DNA from: Colius striatus
Lineage: Eukaryota > Chordata > Aves > Coliiformes > Coliidae
NCBI RefSeq assembly: GCF_028858725.1
Contig: NC_084760.1
Coordinates: forward strand, 92,811,867 to 92,875,866
Direction of reading: 5' to 3'
Length of the DNA stretch: 64,000 nt
Shown here: in pieces, positions 26,163-38,700 of the stretch
Numbering within the stretch: position 1 is the stretch's first letter
How the letters are laid out: each line of letters begins with the position of its first letter
Translations under genes and position numbers: made by a program
Notes under the pieces: generated by a model
Seen by the model: only the letters and a program-made list of their open reading frames with translations
What the model was told of the DNA's origin: nothing
Database searches by the model: none

Positions 26163-29100
26163 TTTCACGATTTAAAACTCTTGGCCTGATGCTCGCTTTG
26201 AGAGTGCTGTTCTCTCTTGGACTGCTCTCTCTCCAGTGTGCCTCCAAATGACTTGGAGTTGATGTGGATTCAAATAGTGATTGGGAAAACTCATAAAAGA
26301 AAAAATTTTCAAGTACCATTAAATACAAAAATAACATCTTTCATTTCAGAAGCCTTAGAACCATAAACACTTGGAGACAGACAAATTCTCCAAGGGATGT
26401 ACCATTCCACCTGTAACAGCTGAACTCCCTTGCTGGTTGTGGGGCTAAATTAAGCTTTGGTGGATATTTTCTTTTGAATGGACACCAAGACAAACTAATC
26501 TAAACAAATTAGAACAATAGGCAGGTTTGAAAACAGGTTTAATAATAATTTCATCCTTAATAATAATTAGTGATCAGAATTAATTAGACACCTGCACAGA
26601 ACCTTACCCTTTCTGGCACTGCTGAAGGCTTTCTGTTTCTTCACTGCATGACTAAAAGGAACAGAAAGAAGCTGCAGCTTTGGAACTGTTGATCCAAGAT
26701 TAGCAGTTCTGGAACTGTGAAACATCTGTTCAGTCTAAAGAATCAAAACCATTAACAATAAGAAAATTAATTGGTAGTCTGTTTATTGACTAGAAATTTA
26801 TTGCATCATTTTCATAATTTCAAGTGTCCCATTTACTTTAAGGTGAGATGACTGGCACTGCAGCACTGACTGTACTTTAGGAACTCAAGGAACACCTTAA
26901 CATAATTTTCCTTAATATCAGGGTGATTGCAATGAACCTATAAAGCTCTTTTGTGGCTGCTCATTGGTTTGGACTGTGAGGAGGACTGTGCATTTGTCAC
27001 TAGGCTGGACTAACACTTGGGTTACTTCTTGATCTAGCTAAAGCCATTTGAACTGGGCTGATAGTTAGCGCTCTGAAGCCAACTGAGGACTGACACCTTT
27101 TATTTGCAGGCTACTTCTTTGAGAGCTTCAGATCCAGAAGCCAGTAATATAGTTAAAATACTTACGTTGCCACTCTAGCCGTAGTTCCTGCTATTGCTGC
27201 TTTGAGCAGATGCAACAGGCACGTGATTGAGATTCTTTTTTGAACAATATTTGGCATTAAAACTGATCAGGAATTTTTTATTCTATAGACCTTACATTTC
27301 CAGCAGAATAACTCCTGACAAGCTCTTTCTTTTCTAAGCACTAAAAATGTTCTAGGAAAACTAAACCTGGAGAGTCCAGACTTGGCTTCTCTCATTTTTA
27401 CACTGTAGCAGGACAAGACCTTTCCTCTTCAAAATGGTTTTCTCTTTACATATGTCAAATTGTTTCAGAGGCTTCTCAGCCCTGATGCTCTCAGGAAAAG
27501 AAAGATGATTAATTGGTGTCCTTTACTAGGAATGGTTTTCAGGAGATTTAAGGTGCAGTTTGAGTTTTGGAGAAGTGCTTGACTTGTATGAGAGGGAAGA
27601 GTTGGATGATACTGCCGTGAATATCACAGCTGTTGTTCAAAGAGCTGATTACTCTAATAGCAGATAACCTCTTAATTTTTTTTCAGGTTGTATGTTAAGC
27701 ACTAATTACTTTAAGCATTGAGATTTGTATGCAGGCATGTACTAATTTAGCAAAAGAAAATTAGTCTCTGGAGTCAGTTTTTCCTGTTTTATTTATGGGT
27801 TTTTAAGTGTAAGTTCAATTCTGTTGTATCCAAAAAGGCACCTCTCAGCTTGGGCCACTTAATATTTGATATTATAGATGCATTTAATATTATAGATGTA
27901 TGAGGGTTTTTTCTCTTCATGAGAAGAACAAAGTGGTGGTCTGGTGATAAATTTCCACTATAGTTGAGGTAAATTCCTAATATTCTTATAAATATGGAAA
28001 AGCAGTTCATTTAGAATGATTAAGAACATAGAGGCTGCAGGTTAAAATGGTGCTATAAGAAGAAACCTTCCTTTACATTTAATGTGTCTAGTTTTTCTCT
28101 TAGGGAAGGTAAATAATGTTTGAACCATGAGTTTGCAGGATTTAAAAATGATGACCTAATTTTGCAAGTTGCTCATAAGCACTAATAAAAAGAGGTAAAT
28201 TTAACACACTCTGAAAAGCTGGTTTGAACCCAGTGCTATTGTATTTATTGCTGTGAGAACTGGCGTGAAAAAGCTCCTACATATGGCAAAAACCCACTTT
28301 AGCCATGACTGATTTTTAACCAGAAAGGGGTGGTAACAATAAAGTATGTCTTTTCTGTGTCTTTCCTTCTTCACAGTTATATTTTTCTCATTTACAGTTA
28401 GTACAGAACCCAGACCTAGGAGTGCATGAAAATCTACAACCGAATTAGGAAACAGTCTAAATGGTAAATTTGATTCTTCTTGGTCCGATTATGTGAGTGC
28501 AAATCAGAAATTATTCCATGGAAATCGATCTGGCTGTAGTGATAAAATCTCAACAGAATCAGGAAAATATATCAGCCCACAGGACAGAAGCTTGTGAAAA
28601 ATATTTGCCATTAAAAAAAACAAATCAGGAGAGGGATAAGCTTGCTTCTGATTGAAAAAGAACGTTGACTTTAAAAATATTGCACCAAGCTGCTCTTTCT
28701 CAAGGAAAACTTAACCTGCATACATTTGGCATAAAATGAAATTGAATGGTTCAAAAAATTAATGATAACTTTTAGATAAATAATGATGACTTTTGCTTTT
28801 CAGCATCCATTTTACCTACAGCTGGATTAGTAAACTCGATAATTTGGATTATTTTCCTTCAAACATGCTATTGCAATTTTTTTTCTTCATTTTTAGCACT
28901 TTATAACCAGAAGCACAATTCAGCTATCTATTGCTTCTTACAGTAGCATGCAGTAGTTTCTTGGCATAAAAGTGGCTAATGAAAATGCTAATGAAGCATG
29001 TTTCGATGCATGTAACAAATCCCTTAAATGTAAATCTAAGTTACACTTAAATTAAAACCTTAACCACATGTGTTTAACTTTTTTTTCTGTCTTAAATTAT

Positions 29101-30050
29101 ACTCTAGTCCAAAACTTAACTGCACAAGTTGAAATAAGTTGAAACCCAACAAAATCACTTGGAAGTTAACAAAGAAGCACTTGACAAGCACAAGGTGGAA
29201 CCATTTCCCTCCCAGTTGCTACCTGATGTTCCTAGATACCTTCTCAAGATGACTACAGATACCAGAAATGCAACGTCTGCATAACAGGTGACAAAACATC
29301 ATCATGTAACCTGTTCCACACTTTCTGTGGAGCTGCTGTGGTGCCACAGTTGACTGGCCTCATCATCAGAGAAAATTTCTGCCAGTAGAACCTGCCTGCA
29401 CATGCACACGGATATTGGCAGAGAGGAGCAGTGTAAAGTTTACTTCAGGTAACTATGGAATATAAATTACCTCCATGGTCATAACCTCAATGTCTGTTTA
29501 TTTCTTCAAGCACCCAAACCCTCATCTTTTAGTCAATCATTACTTCAGCTCTACATTCAGGGTTATCCCCAAATGATATTAAAACCAGTTTAATATCACT
29601 TAAGCTCATTTCTTAGGTAGCAGTAGCTAAGCCTGTGTAAATTGTAATATATACCTCTAAGAATAGAGAGAGACACAGTTGCTTATACATCTGACTTACT
29701 GCAGTAGCTGAATGTCCTTGGTTACCTCTGTGGGTCGTGCTGCATGACTGCAGTTGATCCTGACAGACTCTGAGCTGATGGAGGGGAATTTTTGTCAATT
29801 TTCTACTCACAGCACCTCAGCTTTCATCTTGCCAATGCTGTTGATGTTATTTAGTATTGAAGGCTGTTGAAACAGTGAGCTGAATCTGGGCTAGTATTTC
29901 TAGTAGTAAAGTTAAAAGAATTACAACTGTGAAATGCACATCCAATTTTATTTTTAAGCCTTGTTTTCATAATAGTCTAAGCAAATGTAGAAGCAACACT
30001 TCAGGTTGCAGAAATGCAAGATGAAGTCCTTGCTCTTCAAATAGAATAAA
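26163..30050. other. Non-coding, nothing recognised
   Basis: AT-rich unique sequence without recognisable exons or repeats. Confidence 0.55.
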
Positions 30051-30382
30051 AATCATAGAATCATAGATTCATAGAATGGTAGGGTTGGAAGGGACCTTTA
30101 GATATCATCTAGTTCTACCCCCCTGCAGAAGCAGGTTCACCTAGATCAGGTCACACAGGAACGCAATCCAGGTGAGTCTTGAAGACCTCCAAGGAAGGAG
30201 ACTCCACACCCTCCCTGGGCAGCCTGTGCCAGGGCTCCCTCACCCTCACAGTGAAATAGTTTTTCCTTATGTTTAAATGGAACTTTTTGTGTTCCAGCTT
30301 CATCCCATTACCCCTTGTCCTGTTGCTAGACACCATTGAAAAAAGGGATGTCCCAGCCTCCTGATACTCACCATTTAGATAC
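30051..30382 (-). mobile_element. CR1 LINE, 5'-truncated
   Basis: Reverse copy whose tail holds three AATCATAG-like units, followed by 3' UTR and ORF2 C-terminus ([34 protein letters not shown]). Confidence 0.92.
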
Positions 30383-30614
30383 TGCCAGTTCAATATATAG
30401 TGTTGCTTTTATTCAGTACCATTCTGGATCTTTAGTCATTTTGTATTATTTCATATCAGAATTTCATTCCTATACGTGACTCTCTGGTTTTCTCTTTAAA
30501 AAATTCATTAAAACAATCTTTTTTTCCCAGTCGCTTCATGACTAAAGAACCAGAGCATATACAAACCCAGTCATCAGTTGGTGCTAAGAGAACTGTATGT
30601 CTCGTCTCTATCTT

Positions 30615-30632
30615 TGTGTGTGTGTGTGTGTG
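30615..30632. repeat. (GT)n microsatellite
   Basis: Nine uninterrupted GT units. Confidence 0.85.
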
Positions 30633-30957
30633 TCCATGTGCTGTCCAAGAGATTCGGTCACAATGAAACCCAGCAAGAGACAGACGACATCTCCCTGGAG
30701 TTGAGAGCTCTCATCCTTTAGGTAAGGGGTGGAGCACATTTTGGGTTGTTCTGAAGTTTAGGATTCTTATGTCAGTTGTGCTGTATGCATTCCATTTGGC
30801 ATTCTGAACCTGGAATGAATGTTTACAGAGTTATTAGTGTTGGTTTGAACCTGTGCCTTTGTTCTGTTGGAATGTGGTGTTTGCCATTTAGCAGATCCCC
30901 AAGGATTGGCGTGGAGTCATCTGGGGAGACCAGGATGAGAGCTGTTCAGAAGAAATG

Positions 30958-31039
30958 GAGGAACCTGCTTCTGTAGGGGGGTTGGACTAGATGATCTATA
31001 AAGGTCCCTTCCAACCCCTACCATTGTATGATTCTATGA
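30958..31039 (+). mobile_element. CR1 3' UTR fragment
   Basis: About 80 bp: ACCTGCTTCTGTAGGGGGGT, GATCTATAAAGGTCCCTTCC and ATTGTATGATTCTATGA. Only the 3' UTR remains. Confidence 0.88.
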
Positions 31040-33237
31040 CTGGGGTGCGTGACATCTTAATAAAACAGAAAGGTCTGCGTGTCTGCAAGGCAGAAACTGC
31101 TGAACCACAGTCCATACAATCCCCTGGACAGGACCTTGGCTTAATGAATGGCAAACTAAGTTTTTACACAAGCCTGGTTGAAGAGAAACTGGATATTTGG
31201 GGAGAGTTTCTCTGACAAAGGCAGATCGAATACTGCCAAGCAATAACAAAGCCTGGGGATTCTGAGGACCAGGAGCGTTCATGGGTGACCCGTCAGTAGT
31301 ATCTTGAGTGGCTTATTGGGCTGAGGTGTGGACTCCAAGGAGACTGGGGAACCTGTTACCATTGGGGTAAAAAGGCTGTCAGTTATGGACAGGAGAGTAA
31401 AAAGCCACTTGCACTGAGGCATGAAAAGGGGCCACAGGAGGTACAGACAGCTGCACCAGTGCATCCCCACCACCCCAGACCTCCGATCAGGGGCCTGCCA
31501 GATGCTTTAAAAATGTGTCTCCAGCCCCTCTGAGGCCCCTCAGCAACTGCTGTATTCATGCTCTGGAGTGCCAGTTTCAATACAGGCACTTGGAGTAAGA
31601 GCCTGTGGCTCTGTGGGGCTGATTCATGTTACTGTAAATCTGCTGTTCTACCTCATGTACTTCTGGCAACATTTTGCCTTGAGCGTGCTCTTCAGGAAGA
31701 GGTGGTTTCATATAGGATATGCACCCAGAGCTGAGACTAGAGAAGCTGAAGCAAAGGGTTGATACCATCTGAGCAGGAAAACCTGAAAGGTTGCTATGAG
31801 AGATGGAGCCCTGAAGCCATGGACTAAATTAACAGCCCAAGGACTAAGGGAATGATATCTCACAGGCCCAACACCAGTGCAATTTAACTGATACAGAAAT
31901 AAACATCAAACAGCTAAGTCAGGAATCAAATCATCAAGGAAAACTATACACAGAATGGGAATGGCAGGTAAGGCAGCAGAGTATCCCAGTCCTGGAACCC
32001 AATTCTGGCTACCTGAGGAAAAGAGGATGGCCTCAGAAGCAGCTTCGAGTCCTTAGAAGGACCATGTATTCATTTACAGCAGCATAGGGTAGTCTTCCAA
32101 GGAGAAAGATTGCTGGTGTGCTGACATGAAGGGAATGTGACAACCAGACATACACACACAAAAAAAACCACACACAAGCTCTAAGACCACTCCACATTGG
32201 CACCTTCAGCCTTTCCTTCAAAAGGTTTCCCCACTCCTGTGATGAGGCATGAAATGCTTTTCTCCCTGCACTCAGTAAGAGTCTCAGCGCTGCCATTGTT
32301 ATGTACAGAGCAGCAGAACTGATGCTTCTAAAACCTGAAACCAGAGCTTAGCTTTTCTGAAATAAAAATATAAAAGCACTATCTACTTAGTGTTGGGAGT
32401 TTTTGGTTATGCACAGGTAGTGCAAGATGTTCTCTCACTAGAGGTTTTACACTCACTCCCCACAACAGCATTCTCTCCAAAGGCAAGAACGCTGCCTGGG
32501 AGGTATCAACGAGCTGTTGTAATTTCAGCAAACATTTTTATTACCTGGGGTAAGCAACTTCCTGCATGTAAAATTCTCCTGACATCTCTTTCATCATGTA
32601 CTACATTTCCACCAGTGTTGTTCATCCTAGGTCAAAGGAACAGAAAATACATTGCCCTGTGGTGCCCCTCAGGCTGGACCCCAGCCTTGTATGGAATTGT
32701 TTGGGTTTGACTTCTAAGAGAAGCTGGAGAGGAAAAAATACAATGTAATACAGGCAAAACAAGTGTTCATTCTGGCTTCTACTTTACAAAGATCAAGTCA
32801 GTGACCAAAACAGGGACTCTCCTCTGCCAGCTCTGTGAGGGACAACTCTCAGATATGTTTAAGGACAAGTATTTAAGTTCTCTGCAGTTAACAACTGAGG
32901 TGTTTGAGCTTGCCTTTCCTTTGCCTGCTGTGGCGCTGGCTTCTTGACAATGATTCTCTTCAGTCAGGGCAGAGCAGCAAAGCAGCCAAGATGGAGCTGA
33001 TACACAGAACAAATGCACTCTCAGGCTGACAGAAGATCTGTAAACTTGCAGAAAGAGAAGCAGAAGAGGGAGAAAATGGAGATCTCCTTTTGCATGGAGA
33101 CACTTCTTTTCCTCAGAACTCCCAGACAGGCTACTCAGAACCACCATACATAAGCTCGTAACAGGAACCACAGCAAATCTGCACCTTTACTTGGTGAGAC
33201 AAATCAAAGGGGTTTTTTCAGACATCACCATGAACTA
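31040..33237. other. Somewhat GC-richer non-coding stretch
   Basis: About 31040-32050 is richer in GC than its neighbours and has several overlapping frames of 60-80 codons, none recognisable. It may be an old decayed element. It lies just beyond the LBR poly(A) site. Confidence 0.4.
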
Positions 33238-33280
33238 GAAAAAACACACACACTACCTAATGTTAAGCAAAAGCTTTATT
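33238..33280 (-). terminator. LBR: Probable distal LBR poly(A) signal and GU-rich element
   Basis: AATAAA on the minus strand at 33280-33275, then a GT-repeat plus T-run between about 33252 and 33238. Spacing and order fit a vertebrate cleavage and polyadenylation site. Confidence 0.65.
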
Positions 33281-35579
33281 TTAGTTTATAGGCTTGTTTG
33301 TGTTAAAAACAATCACTTCAAAATCAAATTCACATAAAACTCAGCATGTAAATGAAGTGGAACGTTTTTTGTGGGTCAGGCTCCGTTTCTGAAAGACAAG
33401 GGCTCTGACTTACACTTCAACAACCTTGCATGGCAACAGATAAAACTGGGATAGCTGTAGCATCTCCTTGTTTACAGGGTTAAACTCTCACATTCATTTT
33501 AAGCCTTGTCTCCCAGTACATTTTAAGATACCAGCTGCTCCATTTCCCACTAGCCCATCATTAAAGCAGCATCCCAGTTTAACCTGCTACCTCACAGAGG
33601 TACATGCTCTTCCGTGTTATTACAGGCACAGCCATTTTCTGCCAGAAAGCCAACTACTTGTCTTAAAAACATTTTCCTCACAACAGCAAACAAACAGATT
33701 TTCAAAGGAGACTGTCACAATCAAGCTACATTATATACACTGCAAATGTACAATGAGCTTTAAAAAATGCCTGTGTACAAAACAGAGGGTTCTTTTATTA
33801 AAAACAATGAAAAAAATCATGTGCTGTCATTTCTATGTCATCCACATTTTAAAGAACTGAACATAACTGAAGAATAATAGCAACACTCTGATTATGAACC
33901 TTCCTGCAAGCGAGCATAGACAGTACCTGCAATATATTTAAGAATCTAACGAGCCTTTTTTGACTATTTGTGCTATAAACCTCATATATGAAGCATGTGA
34001 AAAGCTCTCTGTTGTGACAACAGAATAAAAGCTAGTTAATTAATGCAAGATTATTTCAGGAAAATATCAAATCCTTCTAACTTAAGAAGTAAATACTGCA
34101 CAGGCATCCGATTTACAGCCAGTTAGCCAAAGAACACAACTAGTGACTAGAACACATACAGTAGTTAAAAAGTCAAATATATACAAAAATATATTAGAAA
34201 GTGGTCAAGTTTTAACCACAGGCTCATGTAAAAAATGTTGGTTTAAATAGCAATAGCAAAAAAATAGCTATTTTCTCTATCTGCAACAGTACAAAAGGCA
34301 AAACCTACATATGAGGTAGCAATGCCAAATTCAAAAACACCCCAACTTTGGACTGAGAAGCATTTCCTACATTTCCATAGCATATCTGTCCATACAAAGA
34401 TTTAAACAAACACTTCAATTGTTTCAAGAATTAATACATTAATTTACAAAAACCTTTATTCAATTAACATTTCTTTTTTTTTAAAAAAATGACTGGAAAT
34501 GGATTTAGTTACTGGTTTCTCCTGTTTCTAAGGAAGCTATTGCATGGTCAAATCCAAACACTGTACAGCAAAAACATGGAGGCTTTATTATACATGCTCG
34601 GTAAATGCTATGGTACATTAAGACATAATTTACAAATCAGAAGCCAACTGTGGTCATTTTACTCTTTTCCTGCCAAATACACACGTGCTGCACCTTTTGC
34701 TACCCTGTGTTCAGTACTTAGATGCAGGACATAAGGATTCACTAGTTGCTTCCACAGCTCTGGCCACAGCCAGAACAAGTGTTTTTCTCACCTACTTTTA
34801 GAAGTCTGAGGCAGAAGCATGGCTTCTCTCTCTCAGGTCAGCAGCTCTGAGTCCCCCTTTGTCCATGCTCTGACTGCCTCAAGAATACAGGAATAAGATA
34901 GAAGGGGACAGTCGTGCCTCATCAACCTCTCCTCCCAATCCTATCCCTTTATCTCTCCTGCATACACAGGGCAGGAGGGACCTCTGAGTCTCCCTGACCA
35001 AAAAAAAATCCCATTAATGAGAAGCCAGGAAGGGGACAACCACCCAGCTGAGCTGTGCCAGCTATGGGCCCAGGGCTGCAGGGCAGCACAGCCAGTGGCA
35101 CAGGCCTCTCATGTGGGTCAAATCCTCTGCTTGAGGCTCCACTGGCCAAAGAGACCCTGCTGCTCCTCCAGTTCAGGCATCTGAAGTTAGATGGTACAAG
35201 TAACACCAAAATATGAACTGGATGAAGTTTTTGTATTTATTGTTATTAAGAAAATAAAATACTTTACATCACAGTGCTTAATTAAAATGCAATAGAAAAT
35301 GTAAACTCAGAATTCTAGATAAAACTTTTAACTTGAGAAATTAGGGTGCTCAGACTTTTTAAAATTCACAATTTTGAAAACACTGAAGTCAGACAGTCAG
35401 TTCCCATAACTCATGTATTCAAGGTTACTTTTAAATACCTGCTGATGCACTCCACTGTTTGGTCGCTGTTTTGATTTTTAAAAAGCCTAAATTACAAATA
35501 GACCAAGTGCAAAGGTAAGAGGTATACTTTTATTTGCAGAGAAACTAACTTTTGAAGGAATTTGCAAGTCCGGAGTGCT
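33255..35579 (-). other. LBR: LBR 3' UTR (distal end inferred)
   Basis: Repeat-free sequence of about 2.3 kb follows the stop codon. On the minus strand there are AATAAA hexamers at 35534-35529, 35241-35236, 34589-34584, 34460-34455, 33799-33794 and 33280-33275. The last is followed about 20 nt later by a GTGTGTGTG-T6 tract, a classic downstream element, so I place the distal cleavage site near 33255. The 35241 signal also has a GU-rich stretch after it and could yield a short-UTR transcript. Which sites are used cannot be told from sequence. Confidence 0.65.
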
Positions 35580-35740
35580 CTAGTAGATGTAAGGAAATAT
35601 GCGGTACGGCACACGCTGACAATACCTTTCCCATGCCAAGCCATATTTTTGCTTACAATGATGCTCATCACGAGCTTCTCGATGAACAAGCAGACAGATG
35701 AAATAGATCACGTAGAAATATGGTAAAATGTGATTAAAAC
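35580..35740 (-). CDS. LBR: LBR exon 14 coding part (signature 2 and stop)
   Basis: Residues 555-607 and TAG at 35582-35580. The membrane stretch [14 protein letters not shown] is followed by [15 protein letters not shown] (signature 2) and the C-terminus [11 protein letters not shown]. The end is the same as I know for human LBR, which supports the stop. Acceptor TTCCACAG. Confidence 0.96.
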
Positions 35741-38700
35741 CTGTGGAATAAAGTGAAAAAGTCACTGTAGATACAGAAAAAAAGTAATCCAGAAATGTGA
35801 GCTACGAACAAAATATACTAAGCTGGTTGGAGACACACACTCTTTACAGACCGATGCATCTTATAAAGCATCGAATACTCATCAGGATCGTGTCATAATT
35901 GTGTGACGGGTTTACAAGCACACAGCAAAAGACTCACAAGAAATCCAAAAGCAAAATCAAAAGGTCTGCCAGCCGCTCTCAACGCATGGGAACCTTACAC
36001 ATATTTTAAGCTCTTGAGCTTTAACCAGAGCAATAGTTAAACTTCTGGGGCACTGTGCTGCCCCACACAATCCCCACAGGGCTTTCTCGATTTTGGCTGT
36101 AGATGGCAACTCCAGCTTTGCTCAGAGCACATGACTTGTGGCTGAAACTCAGCCTCTGCTGACAATGCGCGCTCACAGCCCAGAAGTCCACTGTATCCTG
36201 GCCTGTATCAATAGCAGTGTGGCCAGCATTCCAAACCCAGCCAGATGCCAAAACATACAAGCATTTTTGATAAAATCCATTTAGCTTCAGGAACTTACCA
36301 CAGGGTAGGGACCACGCTAGAGCCATGATGATATCACCAAGATAATTAGGGTGACGAACGAAACCCCACCAACCCGTGACAAGAAGCCCTTTTCCAGTTG
36401 CCGTGGGTATAAATTTTAGATCTGTGGATAGAGTATTGTAGTCAAATACAACAATAGAAATGTGTATTTAAACAAGACAAAGAGACACTGTCTAGCAACT
36501 GAACAAATAAGAACAATGTACTTACAGGCCAACTTGGGATCTGATGGATTCCTTCGGAAATTGTTTTTCTGCGAATTCGCACTACGGAATATGTAATACC
36601 CAACACCTGAAAACAAACAATATTTATTTTGCATTTTCGGTATTTTCCAGTTTTCTTTCACCAAAAATCACTCACATGCTCTGCCACTCATTACACCAAA
36701 GACTTTTCCTCAGAGATATGACTGATACTCTCCAGTTCTCAGCTCTAACAAGGCAGAAACGCTCCTGGGAACCTGCACTCCATACGCTCTTACACATTTT
36801 AACTGATATTTATTAGAACTCTTATTTTTACACCTACTTTTACATTTATATCTTACTTATTAACATTGAATTTGAAATTCACATAAGGTGATGTGTTGCA
36901 GTTTGTAAGATAATGGCTCTATGAGCAGCCCAGCGTTCTGCTACAGTTCACTCCATAAACTGACCAACTGTTTACAAGTACACAATACTAAAAGAAGCAG
37001 ACCATGAAATATGATCTGGTTTTGAAATTCCTTTCCTCCATCATTTTTACAAGACAGTTTAAATTTGCTTTTTCTTGAGACTGTAGTGAAAAAACTCAAG
37101 ATAGAACATACTTCAAATAAAGATGTTTAAAAAAACAAGCAAAAAAAAACCCTGAACACAAACAAAACTGATGATGTATTTCTCAGGACTGCACATACTA
37201 AGTGGTGTGCTTTCATAATTTTTACAAGTGTTTCCATTCTTTCTCATGTCTACATAAAAACCTTTTCTTCTAGGTTTAAGGACAAACTACAAAGCCATAT
37301 TGGTGCAAATGTAATGTCCCCTAAAGATGCAAGATAAGGTCTCAAAGTGCTTGGCTAGGAAAAAGGAGACGTTTCTCATTGATGCCAGTTTGGAACTATG
37401 GCCATCAGAGCAGGGGGTGAAATTTCTGAACAACAGAATCTCTTCCTCCCTAGTTTCAGTAAGGTATAGCCAACAAGCCATTGACTTTTACAAAAGTCAC
37501 TTACAGTCACTCACACCGACTTTAAAGGCATCTGCTACACGCCATTCAAAATGTTTTAAATCACTTCTGCAACTCTACACAGCATCCAGCTAAAGATGCC
37601 TTTTAACAGAAGAACTAAGGGTCCAGAGTCTCACTGATCCTTCATTTAATAAAATGAGAATTCATTATATTCTTTGCATTAAGCAGTAGCCTGACAGATG
37701 CTTCCACCAGCTGTGATAACACAGAAAATATCATCACTGCACCTTAGCTAAAACCTTTTCCTCAATCAGTACTACATTGTTACTACCAGTAACAGCAACA
37801 TCTCCTAAAACTTACAGTTCAGGATAGTAATTGCAGCAGCAACAGGCCAAGAAATTGCAGTAGGATGACCAACTAAATAGAAGGCCTGCAGGCTGTAGAC
37901 AAATGGAACCCACACCAAATCTCCAAATGCCAGCATGAATCCAAAGCCATCATGGGTAATATCCATTGTAGTTAAAACAGCTTCCTGGAAACAAGGAGGA
38001 GAGAACTTAAGAGTTTACAAAGCTTCATTCATTTAACACTTACTAGGAACAGTAACAGTTTATTAAGGTTTTTATTTACCTCATTCCAAAGAGCATCCAC
38101 CACATAGAGAAGCTGAAAGCTGTTCACAAGTACCATTGACAGAGATGGCATACTCTGATTGTGTATCTTCATTTCGGCCAAGAGCATTGCCAAGTTTATA
38201 ACCACCTAGTTGAGAAAACATTTTATTACAAGTTTTTCTTGTAAAAGGAGAGTGGTCTTTTCTGTTACTCAATAGGACATTTTAATATAGTTTTGACCAC
38301 TGGTGAATTTTAAATAATCTACTTCATAACCCACAGTTTGCAACTAACTACTTTTTTGAAGCTGTATAGCCTCAGTACGTGAATACTTAAAGAAGAGTTT
38401 TCATTTCCCACAAAGCAAAGAAGTTGGAATGTAGACATTTTCCTAAAGCGAATAAAAACATTCATTATAAGTCTGCCAATGTTAAACTATTTGTAAGTAT
38501 TTTGTCCTGTTTATAGATATACATTGTATCCTTACTACCATTTTTAAAATATAAATATATACATATCTAAATACATTTGTGTAATATCAAAGCAAACAAA
38601 TGATTGACTCACCCAGCCCATTAATCCTGGACGCAATTCACAGAAGTATTTAAGGTCAAAACTGCCAATACGGGGGTTTAATTCATGTCCAGCAAAAAAA

